A stretch of DNA of 64,000 nt from positions 4,588,001-4,652,000 of the forward strand of contig CM065878.1 of the NCBI GenBank assembly GCA_033439255.1. Direction: 5' to 3'. Made by a program: the position numbers and the translations under genes. The stretch comes from Hericium rajendrae (lineage: Eukaryota; Basidiomycota; Agaricomycetes; Russulales; Hericiaceae). Positions within the stretch are counted from its first letter, which is position 1. Each line of letters opens with the position of its first letter. Below are positions 45,761 to 57,582 of this stretch, piece after piece. The notes under the pieces are model-generated. The model was not told where the DNA came from. It saw nothing but the letters and a program-made list of their open reading frames with translations, and made no database searches.

Positions 45761-47479
45761 ATGCTTCTCCGCTCTGCACGTCTGCTCAGACACACTCGCG
45801 TATCCTCCTACTTCCACACCAGCAGCGCATGCTGGTCTTCGCGCAAGGTCTTGCAACGGTTCAAGCTTGCCGACATCGGAGAGGGTATCACAGAATGCGA
45901 GGTCATTAAGTGGTAAGTGCGGATATGGTCCGGCCGCGCGCGTCTGCACTTGCTCAAAAGAACGCATCTTCCCCGACTCAACACGCGACATTGTGTAGGA
46001 ATGTGAAGCTGCGGGGCACTGTGGGCTCCTTCGACCCACTTTGCGAAGTGCAGAGCGACAAAGCCAGCGTCGAAATCACCAGCCCGTTCGACGGCACCGT
46101 GACCGAGATCCTTGTGCAGGAGGGCGAGGTCGCCAAGGTCGGCGAGGGACTGTGCATCATCGAAGTCGAAGAGGACGCTATTTCGGATGCCAGCCCTGCT
46201 GTTGTCGAGCCTGCGAGTCTGCCGCAGGACCAGGTGACGCCGTCTTCGGAGCCGGATCATGTCCCGCCTCCATCGCAGGCACAACAGCCGGAGGAATCGA
46301 AACGGCGGCCGCACCCACTCGATCCAAATCGTGGCCCCGAGTTCTCCGGGCCTGTCGGTATCACGCAGGATGTACTCGCATTACCTGCTGTCCGTCACTT
46401 TGCCCGCGAGAAGGGCGTCGACCTCGGTCTCGTCGCACCCGGCAGTGGTAAGAACGGCCGTGTGGAGAAAGTAGATGTCGAAAGATACCTTGCTGGCGGC
46501 CAGTCTTCCACTTCACCGACTCAGCCTTCAGGCGAGGATGTTGTGGTGGAGTTGGGACGGACGCGCTACGCTATGTACAAGGCCATGACGAAGGCATGTC
46601 CATTTTGAAAACCATTTATTGACAAACATAATTATAAAGTATTCTTCTAGAGCTTAGAGATCCCTCACTTCGGGTGAGTGTATGACCATATGAAGTGTGC
46701 CGCAAGCTTATCTTTCACACAGCTACTCGACCTATCTCGATCTCACAGCGCTTCATGGCATTCTACCCATCTTGAACGAACACATTCCTGAGCACTTCCG
46801 CCCTCCGCCTTCGACGCCATCCCCTCCACTCTCCGTATCCCCCGCCGCAGTATACCCTCCCCCAACTCCCGCCGCGGTCCTACCCTCCCAACAATATACC
46901 AAACTCACCTACCTCCCAATCCTCCTCAAAATGCTCGCGAAATCGATGCACGAATGGCCGCTCTTCCGCACGTCCATCACGCCCACCACCGGCGCTGGCG
47001 CTGACAAGCCGACGTTAATCCTGCGCCCGCACGCAGACATCAGCATCGCGCTCTCGACGCCAACGGGGCTCTACACGCCGACGATCCAGAACGCGGGCGC
47101 GTCCTCCATCTACGGGCTCGCCGCGACGCTAAAGCACCTCTCGCACCTCGGGCGGCAGGTCCCGAGCGGGCTCACGCCGGCGGAGCTCCCGCGGCGCGGA
47201 GGCACGCTGACGGTGTCGAACGTCGGCGCGATCGGCGTGGGCGAGTTCGCGGCGCCGCTGCTCGTGCCGGGCGGTGGGGTCGCGATCGTGGCGATCGGGC
47301 GCGCGCGGTGGGAATGGGATGTGAACTGCGGCGATGGGAAGGGCGAGCGCAGGCTTAAGGTCGGGGTCAGCTGGAGCGCGGACCACCGCGTCGTGGAGGG
47401 GGCTGAGCTGGCGGCGTTTGTGGAGTGCTGGAGGGGGTATGTGGAGCAGCCTGAGAGGCTGATTGCGGACAGCGTCTAA
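45761..47479 (+). CDS. Dihydrolipoamide acyltransferase, E2 of branched-chain 2-oxoacid dehydrogenase
   Basis: Exons 45761-45912, 45999-46593, 46651-46673 and 46723-47479 sum to 1527 bases (508 residues). The N-terminus [20 protein letters not shown] is a typical mitochondrial presequence. The lipoyl domain reads [18 protein letters not shown] and [11 protein letters not shown], with lipoyl lysine about K72. A Pro/Ser linker leads to the E1/E3-binding domain ([20 protein letters not shown]). The catalytic domain contains [49 protein letters not shown] and [13 protein letters not shown]. The usual catalytic motif is HRxxDG; here the position is Glu (H478, E482). Intron 2 begins with GC rather than GT. 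The enzyme transfers branched acyl groups to CoA, the step after the transaminase at 36-37.5 kb. The gene sits alone between two inverted repeat copies. Confidence 0.92.
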
Positions 47480-47934
47480 GTCGGGCATGCCGATGGGACG
47501 ATTCGACGTGCGGTAAGTGAATTATATATCTTGGGGACCATGCTGCTCGTTCGATGTCAGCGCGGTCTTTTCGTGTATGGAGCGGGGAGAAGGGGTGAAG
47601 TTAACAATAAGGCATAAGGTGATCTGCATGTTGTACCACTAGTCAAAGTCACTACCAAAAATGATAGCCACATTTGATATTTTTGACGTCGCATTCAGTG
47701 CGTTGTACTTTTGTGAGGCCCAACCTGCATTGCTGACCCCACGCAGAAGACATTGGTTCTGGGAACGGGGCGTGAAGTACGTCCTGACTTGCAACATCGA
47801 CGGCATTTATCGCATGAGCTGCACCCGGTCACGGCATCAGCTTGTTCGCAACGCAGAAAAGAGCATTTACCACAGCGTAGCGCATGCGGACTCTCTGACC
47901 GCGTGTTATCAGCACGGTCGCGACACAAAGCCGG
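47480..47934. other. Intergenic region downstream of the E2 gene
   Basis: No gene recognised before the right repeat copy begins. Confidence 0.5.
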
Positions 47935-50680
47935 TGCTCGTGCTTTTTTTCTTCTTTTTTTCTTTTGTTTGAAGTAAGGAAAATCCTGTTATGGAGACCA
48001 CCTGGACCACAACAGGGCATCGAGCACGGAGCGTGCAGCCATACACGACTAAAAATCTCACTCCCTCCACGAAGCGCACTGGGCGATGACGCATCGTCGG
48101 GACGATCGTGGTCGAGAAACGGACGGGAGGGAGGGACAGATATGGATGAAGTCGACGGCCTGGAGATATGAGGGGTGAATGTGCGATGCATGTGAGCCGA
48201 TGGCGACGAGAGCGGGGATGCGAAGACGAGCGAGCGAGCGAATGGCGGGCGAGGGGATGATGGAGCATTCGAAAGCCGGAACAACAGCGAATGAACGATA
48301 TTGACGCGAGTGACGACCTGTTGGTGCATAACGCTGTCAAGCAGAGTCAGTAGGGACGAAATCAGTAACAACAAAGTCGGCAGCCGAGGGAATGCGAGGG
48401 ATACGTGTGCAATGCGTGTGAGCCGATGACGACGTCAGTATGGACAAAGTCGGCGGCCTGGGGAATGTGAAGGATGCGAGTGCGATACGTGAGCCGACGG
48501 CGACGATGAGCGGGGATGCGACGATGAGCGGGGATGCGACGAGTAAATGAATGGCGGGGCAAGGGGTCGATGGGTCGAAAGCCGGAGCGGCAGCGAAGCG
48601 AGACGATCGTGGAGTTGTTGAAGGCCGGAACGGCAGCGAACGAACGATGTTGATGCGAGTGACGACCCGACCTCTTAATTTAAACACAGTCAAGCAGAGT
48701 CAGTAGGGAGGCGTCAGTACCGACAAAGTCGGCGGCCCGTAGAATGTGAGGGATGTATGGGCGATGCGCGTGAGCCGATGGCGACGAGAGTAAGGGATTT
48801 CACGACGAGCGAGCGAGCGAGTGAATGGCGGGCGGCGGTTAGTCGAAAGCCGGAGCGGCAGCGGGGCGAGCGACGTTGATGCGAGCGACGACCTGCTAGT
48901 GCAAACGCTGTCAAGCGGAGTCGTTAGGAACGAAATCAGTAAGGACGAAGTCGGCGGCCTGGAAGATGCGAGGGTATGAGCCGAGGGAGACGAGAGCGGG
49001 GTATGCGACGAGTAAACGAATGGCGGGGCGAAGGGATACTGAGTTGAAAGCCGGAACGGCAGCAAAGGGAGGGGATCGTTGAAAGCCGGAGCGGCAGCGA
49101 GGGAACGATGTTGGTGCAAACGAACGCCCTTCGAATGTAAACTCGGTCACGCAGGGTCACGCGCTGTCAATGGGAATATTTCAGTAAGAACGAAGTCGGC
49201 GGCCTTAGGAATGCGAGGGATGCGAGTGCGATACGTGTGAGACGACGGCGACGACGAGCGGGGATGTGACGAATAAACGAATGGCGGGGCAAGGGGTCGA
49301 TGGTTCGAAAGCCGGAACGGCAGCGAGGGGAGAGGATCGTGGAGTAGTCGAAAGCCGGAGCGGCAGCGAATGAATGATATCAATGCGCGTGACGGCCTGA
49401 CCTGCTAATGAAAACGCCGTCAAGCGAAGGAAAAAAAGGTCAGTATGGACGTCGGGGGCCGGGGGAATGCGATAAATGCGTGTGAGCTGACGGCGACGAG
49501 AGCGAGGGACGGAGCGGCATCGACACGCGAGTTTGTCGAAAGCCGGAACGGCAGCGAACGAACGATGTTGATGCGGGTGACGACATGACCTGGTAATGAA
49601 AGGGCCGTCAGGCGGAGTAAGTAGGGAAACGTCAGTATGGACGTCGGTGGCCTGGGGAATGCGATGGATGCGTGTGCGATGCGTGTGAGCCGACGGCGAC
49701 GAGAGCGGGGTATACGGCGAGCGAACGAGCGAACGGCGGGCGAGGGGACGATTGTTAGTCGAAAGCCGGAACGGCAGCGAAGGAATGATGTCGATGCGAG
49801 TGATAACCTGACCTGCTAATGCAAGCGCCGTCCAGCGGAGTAAGTAGGGAGACGTCAGTGTGGACGTCGGCGGCCTGGAGAATGCGATGGATGCGTATGA
49901 GCCGACGGCGACGAGAGCGGGCGATTTGACGACGAGCGAGTGAATGGCGAGGCAAGAAGGTGATGAGATGGTCAAAAGCCGGAACGGCAACGAACGGACG
50001 ATGTTGATGCGAATGACGATCTGTCAATGCAAATGCGGTCACGTACAGTCAGTGGGAGGATCTCAGTGAGGACGAAATCGATGGCCTAGGGAATGCGAGG
50101 GATGTGTGTGAGTCGATGGCGACGGGAGGGCAAGGAAGTCGACGACGAGCGAGTGAATGGCGGAACAAGAGGATGGTAGATAGTCGAAAACCGGAGCGGC
50201 AGCGAAGCGAACGACGTTAACGCGAGTGACGAACAACGACGACGACCTGGGAAGGCAGACATGGTCACTAACGGCAGCAACGGAAACGCACCTGACGCCC
50301 AGATCGGCCAAGTGCACATTCATGATGATTGGGATTGATGACTACAATGTTTGAAACATTGAAGAGAGAAAAGAAAAGCAGATGGAGGGGAGAATGGGGG
50401 GTCGGACGGTCTTTAATACACTGGGAGGTGGGTACAAACATGTACACATTTGCACGCCGGGGCTGGCGGGCAAAGAGGCTGACCGCTGGACCAGTCAACA
50501 ATCGAGCGCGATCGAGTGCATGACGTCGATGTCGAAGATATGTGATCGGGAACGGGGCGAAGGTTCAGGCTATAGATTCAGAAGTAGAAGCTGAGAGAGA
50601 TTGGGCGGTTGGATTCCAAAGGCGTCGATCCATCGGCTTGGAATGTGTCCTTCATTGTCTGAAGACCGCTGGTCCTCCCA
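47935..50680 (-). repeat. Unclassified repeat element, right copy, with expanded tandem array
   Basis: On the minus strand it repeats the module order of the left copy: promoter-proximal block (50445-50540), a short segment starting ATGAATGTGCAC (about 50323), an intron-like segment from GTGCGTTTC to TTCCCAG, an expanded repeat array (about 48270-50230), the 3' module (about 47975-48120) and an A-rich end (T-rich on plus, about 47945-47970). It is about 2.75 kb against 1.5 kb on the left; the difference is the array. Confidence 0.65.
48270..50230 (-). repeat. Tandem array of about nine diverged units, roughly 190-270 bp each
   Basis: The plus-strand motif GAAAGCCGGARCGGCAGCGA followed by GATGTTGATGCGAGTGACGA recurs near 48290, 48650, 48875, 49108, 49375, 49565, 49785, 49995 and 50212. 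Units also share GTCGGCGGCCTGGRGAATGC and GAGCCGAYGGCGACGAGAG. Some units hold the GCCGGARCGGCAGCG motif twice, and one interval is about 360 bp. Unit lengths are not multiples of three and open frames change between units, so a coding array is unlikely. Confidence 0.75.
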
Positions 50681-52599
50681 TGTGGGAACATCGAGGAATG
50701 CAATGCGAGCCTAATACAGATTGAATCAAAGAATCATATAAACAGGGAAGATGAAATATTGATGAAACACGACCGCTGGCCCATCCCCACCGGGACACTC
50801 AGGCTGGCAAGCAGTAGCGTCGATCTTCCAGATTTCGACGAAACGCCAATATTTCTTGAACCACATCTAGATCGATGGCATCTGTAGTGGTATGCGTTAA
50901 AACAGATGTCAGAGACTGTGGGATCTGGAGACTTCGTTGACCGTCGGAGGTGATAGTACACGCGTTCCCTTCGCTCCAGTAAAGCGCGGTCCTGCGCGGT
51001 CTGGAGCCTAGGATGGACAGTATCTTCTCTGTGGCTGTAGTCTGAGCTAAAAACGGCTCATATATGAACTTCTCGACAAGTTGTAAGTCAATGAATCACG
51101 ATTCGGAGAAGACGATGTGACGCCGAGTCCAGGTGAGACTGATGAGAAAATACCTGCGAATTTATGTTGTCGTGAAATTGAGATCGTATAACGTGCGAAG
51201 GAAGATGCTCTGGAACTTACATTGCATAGAGCCGCAAGGATGAAGTGTCGACGGGAAGTGATATTGTCCTCCGAGGAGGCGATATTCACGGTGGACGTAG
51301 TCTGCTTTCTGATGTGGGTTTCTTAACGGGACCCCCCCTTATCAGACGGGGTTTGAATTGAATGAGGGGGCGGAGCTCAAATCAGGAGAGAAATTAAGTT
51401 ATCAATTAAGCTTAACTTACTGGCCCACCACGCCGCACAACGGGCCCAGGCGGCCCCATCGTCTTTGCAGCAGCCAAAGGTGAGCACGTCGTACCAGGAC
51501 ATGCAGAGATAAATACTGGAGAGGAGCAATGCCTGGGTGCAAAATAAAAACGTAAACGATGTCCAATCCACAGCCAGGGCAAGGTGGGCGACGCCGGGAT
51601 TCGAACCAAAAATGTCGAGAGCTCAATGCATCCCAGAGAGCCCGCTGAGCTGTAATGCCAATGCTACTAATCCTCATGTATAATTTAAGACGTGTTGGCG
51701 CCCTCCCGGAGGCTGCGGAGTGGGTTGGGTCGCTCAAGTGAGTATCGAAATCCTTATGGTTGCCTCTTCATGGCCCTGTGCAAAGCTCTTGTCAAGTATC
51801 CAGAGGAAGATGCATCAATTGTGGAATTATGGCACAATGCACTATATTATGTGATGTGCCGACTCTCGGCGAGAAGCTTAGCGGTGGCTGATGGTGGCTG
51901 AGGCGACCCCCCGTTAAGGCAGGGGATATAGAAAGCAGACGTCAGACAGACGATCCTGAGGCACGAAGCGTTGAGTCCTGTCTACTCTGCCTCTGGGAGA
52001 CTAGGTGGACGCTCATGAGCATGGACTGCTCATGGGCGCTCGTAGTAGCAAAGCGTGAGAAAACGTGTAAGCGCCTGCTCCCCGGCCTCTCAGGCCGCTG
52101 CTTGTCGAACTTGCAACGAAACTGCATACATCTCCGCCATCCATCCAGACAAGGTCAGGCCTGGTAAGTTCTGAGAGCTGACGGTATTGCGACAATTGGA
52201 ATCATGGGTAAATCAGAGGTCCGTATGCCGACTTCAACCTATCTGCTAAGTAAAATCCGGCAGTCGTAATTTCAGTGTAGGCGGAAAGCCGGCATGACGA
52301 TTCTGATGCTAATTTACTGACCGTTTTTCTCTTTACCTTGAAACGCCGCGGATGTGCAGCTCAAGGCGCCGGATATCTCGTGTCATGATCGACTGGAATG
52401 GGACGGGAAGACGCTTCGACTCTGGGGCCAACTCGTTTGCATCGCGACTCATCACCAGTTGACTTCCCCCGCAGTACGTATCAGACGCTTATTCATCCCG
52501 ACTTAAAACCGCTACGTTAGCAGGAAGAAGTTCAATGAACCCAGATATCGTCGCCACCTGGCCATATCAGTACACACTGCTGCGGAATAAGTAGTCGAG
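50681..52599. other. Gene-poor region
   Basis: No protein gene supported. It contains the tRNA-like segment at 51580-51680. Confidence 0.4.
51580..51680 (-). repeat. Degenerate tRNA-like segment, possible tRNA-derived SINE
   Basis: On the minus strand an A-box-like CAGCTCAGCGGG is followed by a perfect B-box core GGTTCGAATCC, with CCGGCG after it. The acceptor stem does not pair and the T stem is imperfect, so this is not a working tRNA gene. Spacing and an unrelated tail suit a SINE head or a tRNA pseudogene. No target-site duplication was identified. Confidence 0.35.
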
Positions 52600-54714
52600 A
52601 TGATATTCACTCGGGCGTCGCTGGCTTTACGGGGCGTGGCCTCATTGTCAGCAGCTCATTCTCAACAAGTGCGCCATGCTGATTCTAGCCCAAGCTATTC
52701 GTATGACGGCGGGTTGTTCCCGCCCGTCGGGACTTTGAGCGCGCTCGCCGCGTCGGAGTACACAGTCGTCAGCCATCCTTTCTTTCCAAGGCATAGCACG
52801 AGGATCAAGAAAACAGACTTCTGTGACCCTACTGTTGCGTGAGTTTCTTTGGTTTGCTCACATCGAGCGGTTTTCATTGATCAAGTGGTCAGTTCTTACA
52901 CGGGCTATATTGACGTTGGTGCAAAGCATCTGTTCTTCTACTTCTTCGAGAGCAGGGATAATCCTGCAAGAGATGACATCATCTTCTGGACCAACGGAGG
53001 TGACTATGCCCTCGCAACATCGTCTTGTGTGCTTCCCGCTGACGTTTTGTTTCAGGGCCCGGTTGCTCGTCATCTATGAGCCTTTTTGTGGAAATAGGTA
53101 CACAATCATATCAACTTATATGCCTGGCGACGTAGTATTGACACCCTCTCAGGTCCGTGCCAAGTAGTCAACGCTACGACGACTGCATTCCATCCTGAGT
53201 CCTGGAACACTAATGCAAACATCATGTTCGTTGACCAACCGGTCGGCACTGGATTTTCATACGCCGACTATGGAGAATTTGTTGTAAGCCCCAGCTATCT
53301 GAGACTGCGACCCGAAGCATCGATGACGCCCATATCAGGATGCAACTGAGGATGCGGCGCAGGACATCGTTGCCTTCATGGTTCTCTTTTTCGAGAATTT
53401 CCCTTCACTCAAGAATAGGGCGCCTTATATGGCCGGACAGTCATACGGACTAGGTGGTCCCAGTGCCCGATGGCATTCAAGCTCATGATGATCATCTTGC
53501 ATAGGGCCGGTACATTCCCTTGTTCTCCGCGGCAATTTGGGATCAGAACGCTAAGCTCGTCGCCAGAGGACTGACGCCCATCAATCTCGCATCCGCAATG
53601 ATAGGTACTTATGTGATGTCCAGATGCCCAGTGTAGCCCAGTGTCTACTCACGTCAATGTCCATCGCACTCGCCAGGCAACGGACTGACAGATCCTATAC
53701 CATGACACCCTCCTATTATGACATGACATGCACGTCAGCATCTGTCGCGCTCGTCTTTGATATCAAGTTCGTCGTCTGTTATCCGTCGTACTTCGAACAT
53801 CGACGTATCAACGTATCCATCCACCAACAGCACGTGCATTCACATGAAGTAGGCGGTACGTCTTCTTGCTTGAGCTCCGCTGGACATGGCACTGACTTCA
53901 AGTTCATTCAGCTGCCTCGATGCGAGAAATGGTTGAAAGGCTCTTGTCTTGATAATCTAGACCACATAGACTGTGCTGCCTCGGAGCAGTTCTGTGAGAC
54001 GGAGCTGATGGCGCCGATCGAATCCATTGGTAAGTCTACGCTGCGTTGATAATCGCCGGGACGTGCATTTTAAATCGCAGGCGCATATCGCAGATATCAA
54101 TCCGCATGATATCAGCGAACCCTGTGGCAAAGAGTTAATATGCTATCCAATCGTACAGTGAGTTCATCCGGCTATGCTCCACATGCTTTCCGTGTCTAAC
54201 CATGGGTTCAGGGAGATCACAAAATATCTGGATAACCCAGACACCCGCAGCCTGCTCGGTGTTGATCCGGCGGCATCACGAAACTTTCAAGACTATCATT
54301 TAGACGCCATGTTCACCTTTCTGCGCAATGGCGACCGATAGCATGCATCCTATGAATACGTCGCTGGCTGCTAGAGCGACGCATGCGCGTGCTGGTATAT
54401 GTCGGCCACTTCGACTGGGTCTGCAACTGGGTCGGAAATGAACGGCGGACGCTGGCGCTGGAGTGGAGTGGCCAGAAGGAGTTCAGATCAAAGAAGTCGA
54501 GGGATTGTGAGGTCAATGGGGAGGTCGCAGGCAAGACAAGGTCGGCGAAAGGATTCACGTTCGCAACCATTGCTGGAGCCGGACACATAGCGCGTCTTCA
54601 GCTCTCATGCCGGGTCTCTCTGAATAAAATTCTCGTTGTTTACAGGCGTCTTATGACAAGTCAAGGCAGAGCTTAGCACTTCTTCAGCGATGGATGGCAG
54701 GAGCGGCGCTTTGA
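52600..54714 (+). pseudogene. Serine carboxypeptidase (S10) pseudogene
   Basis: Paralogous to the intact gene at 55118. The first two thirds are well kept: signal-like start [89 protein letters not shown], then the nucleophile region MAGQSYG (GQSYG, where the intact paralogue has GESYG). Later exons give ITKYLDNPDTRSLLGVD. There an in-frame TAG (about 54339) and a one-base shift (about 54367) break the frame before LLERRMRVLVYVGHFDWVCN. The histidine region ATIAGAGHI and the final exon SYDKSRQSLALLQRWMAG remain. The catalytic Asp and His are therefore out of reach of translation. Recent loss after tandem duplication is inferred. Confidence 0.8.
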
Positions 54715-55117
54715 GTGTCGCTCAAACCTGTCTTCAAACCGGTTATCTTGTGGGCGCTTAAGCCTCACGAGCGCTTGCTTGAGCCTCGTGATTACAGGTG
54801 ATCACTCTCTTCTACACAAACTTGCCACCACGCCTGTCCGCGGCCTGCTGCGAACTCTCACTATCTCTTATCTTGACTTCTGAACACATGGTCCTTCCTT
54901 CCTGGTGAGAACATGAATTCGTATGAAGATACGCGTAAGGCTCTCGGAAGTTAGATAACGACTGCGGACTGACCTGTTAGACCGATGGGAGACTGATGGG
55001 AGTCAATCAGGGACGGAAGTCAAGGCTGCGATCAACGATGCCGGCATGGCCTCGTGAACAAATACCTCGTGTGGCCGGCTTGACTGTTCGCACTCGAACG
55101 GCCACCATCGCACGAAG
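54715..55117. other. Spacer between tandem carboxypeptidase genes
   Basis: No gene; promoter of the intact paralogue expected here. Confidence 0.5.
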
Positions 55118-57210
55118 ATGATGCTCAAGTCGAGATTCCTGAGCCTGCTCAGCGCAACGGCAATCGTCGCAGCGGCGCGCCAGCAGCCTTTTTCCCAGGC
55201 CGCTGCTTGGGACACATACGATGCGGGCTTGTTCACGCCCGTCGAGAGCCTGAGCGCCCTCAGCACGTCGGAGTTCACAACGTTCTCGCACCCTCTGTTC
55301 CCCAAGCACAGTGCCAGGATCAAGAAGACGGACTGGTGCGATTCGACTGTCCCGTGAGTGGCGATCTTTGATCTTGTCCCGAGGCGTGATGAGCTGATGC
55401 GGAGAAGCGCTTATACGGGGTACATTGACATCGAGGCCAAGCATATCTTCTTCTATTTCTTCGAGAGCAGGAACGACCCAACGAAGGATGATGTGATTTT
55501 CTGGACAAATGGAGGTGCGCAATGCTGCTTCATTATGTATGCTATTTACCGTGTCGAATCTTCGCAGGCCCAGGATGTTCGTCGTCGTTGGGCCTGCTCA
55601 TGGAGCTCGGTATGTGAACTCGGTCGTTAAGTGCTAGTATGGTGAGGCCGACTTCACCGCAGGTCCGTGCAGAGTCAAGAACGCAACATCGACTGAATTC
55701 CATCCCGAGTCTTGGAACTCTAACGCAAACGTCTTCTTCGTGGATCAGCCAATTGGCGTTGGTTTTTCGTATGCGGAGTACGGGGAGCATGTTGTATGTC
55801 ATCTGTCCTTTCTTGTCTGAATCGGACACGAAGATTGACATCTTGAAGGACACCTCTGAAGATGCAGCCCAGGATATCGCTGCGTTTGTCGCCATCTTCT
55901 TTGAGAACTTCCCGTCGTTCAAGAACAGGGCTTTCCACATGTCTGGAGAGTCGTATGGCGTACGTTCCAGTCATACTGGTAGTCGGGCGGTTCCTTATAA
56001 GTACGCCTCCTTGCACAGGGACGATACCTTCCTCTCTTCGCCTCTGCAGTCTACGACCAGAATACACAACTTATTGCTGCTGGACTGACCCCGATCAATT
56101 TGACCTCAGTGATCATTGGTTTGTGATACTCCGCAATCTGCGAACCGAGATAGCTATGCTGATCTAACTGCTAAATTATTCAGGGAACGGGCTCACTGAT
56201 CCGGTCGGGATGACACTATCGTACTACGATTTCGCGTGCACGCCTGCCTCTGTACCGCCAGTGGTCGATATCAGGTAACTATAGATTCCATCAGCTTGGA
56301 TCCTATCTTGACTGCTGTGCCTGTATAGTTCGTGCGTTCGGATGAAGAAAGCAGTGAGTATCATGTATTCGACTCACATAGCGAGCTGATCGTTGTTTCT
56401 GTGCATCAGGTACCGCGGTGCGAAAAATGGCTCAAGGCATCCTGTGTAGACACATTCGACGCTATGAACTGCCAAGCTGCAGCAGACTTCTGCAGCAACG
56501 AAATACAGATTCCTTTCGTGAATACCGGTTCGCGCTTTTGCGTTTCTGTGCGAAATCAGCTATGAATCACTGCCATTACCATCAGGTAGGAACTTCTACG
56601 ATATCAGCAAACCCTGTGAAGGCGAAGTGGCAGACACCTTATGCTACCCTGTCACGAAGTCAGTCCCACCTCGCATCTAACGCTGATTGGACTGAACTTC
56701 TCGCAGGACAATCCGCCAGTACCTAGACCAGCCCTCCGTGCGCGAGACGCTTGGCGTCGACGCCGCCGTCCCGCAGAACTTCTCCTCGTGCAACAACGAT
56801 GTCAGCTCCGCCTTCTATCTCGCCGGCGATATGCTGCACCCCACCGAAGCATACGTCGGGGCACTGCTCGAGCGCGGCGTGCGCGTGCTCATCTACGTCG
56901 GCGACTACGACTGGATCTGCAACTGGGTCGGTAACGAGCGCTGGACGCTCGCGCTCGAGTGGAGCGGGCGCAACGCGTTCGCGGCGCAGGAGCTGCGGGA
57001 CTGGGAGGTCGATGGCCAGGCAGCGGGCAAGACGCGGGCGGCGGGCAAGTTCACGTTCGCCACGGTCCATGGGGCGGGACATATGGTGCGTGGTGGATGC
57101 GTCTGGTATCTACTGTGCTGATTTCTGGCTTGGGCGCGTAGGTGCCATATGACAAGCCAAAGCAGTCGCTGGCTCTCATTAACCGTTGGCTAGCTGGAGA
57201 AGCGCTGTAA
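55118..57210 (+). CDS. Serine carboxypeptidase, peptidase family S10
   Basis: Twelve exons with short introns; my exon model sums to 1485 bases (494 residues). It removes C-terminal residues from peptides, probably in the vacuole or outside the cell. The signal peptide is [20 protein letters not shown]. Conserved landmarks: [60 protein letters not shown]. The nucleophile is in MSGESYGGRYLPLF (about S208), the aspartate in [14 protein letters not shown] (about D414) and the histidine in VHGAGHM (about H471). It ends [23 protein letters not shown] propeptide-like stretch precedes TGYID. Two acceptor choices three bases apart exist for exon 2 (55405 or 55408). It lies directly downstream of its pseudogene paralogue in the same orientation. 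Confidence 0.93.
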
Positions 57211-57483
57211 ATGCCGTTACTGTGTCTGATTAAACCGTGCAGTGTATTTCCACCTAAGTAGTCGGTGGTAACGCTTGTAGTCTTGGTTTCGACCCTAGCA
57301 TGCCTATTTGGATCCCCACCGGAAGACAACCGTGGAAGTATGTAGATAGATTTGAAACTGAGATCTATTCGACGTTGAAGGAAGGCATGAGTGCAATCAT
57401 TATCCTGCGACTATACTCAAACAACACTATTTCTCGGGATGTTGCTTATCGGAACATATAATTATGCACAACATTATTGTTAT

Positions 57484-57582
57484 GGCAAGATGGCCGAGCG
57501 GTTAAGGCGCTAGAATCAGGTTTCTTCGGAAGCAACCCGCATCTAGTCCGAAAGGGCGAGGGTTCGAATCCCTCTCTTGTCA
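57484..57582 (+). tRNA. tRNA-Leu (CAG) with 20-nt intron
   Basis: Acceptor stem GGCAAGA (57484-57490) pairs with TCTTGTC (57575-57581, one G-U), followed by discriminator A. D arm GCC-GAGCGGTTAA-GGC. Anticodon stem CTAGA/TCTAG, with loop ATCAGG plus A (57541). The anticodon is CAG preceded by U33. A 20-nt intron (57521-57540) sits one base after the anticodon, the canonical position. The long variable arm fits the class II leucine tRNAs. T arm GAGGG-TTCGAAT-CCCTC. The A box (TGGCCGAGCGG) and B box (GGTTCGAATCC) are intact. Confidence 0.95.

Noticed and set aside
51326-51920. Similar CTTAACGGG / C-run strings at both ends, suggesting an LTR or TIR pair
   Set aside because: The match is short and broken, with no target duplication.
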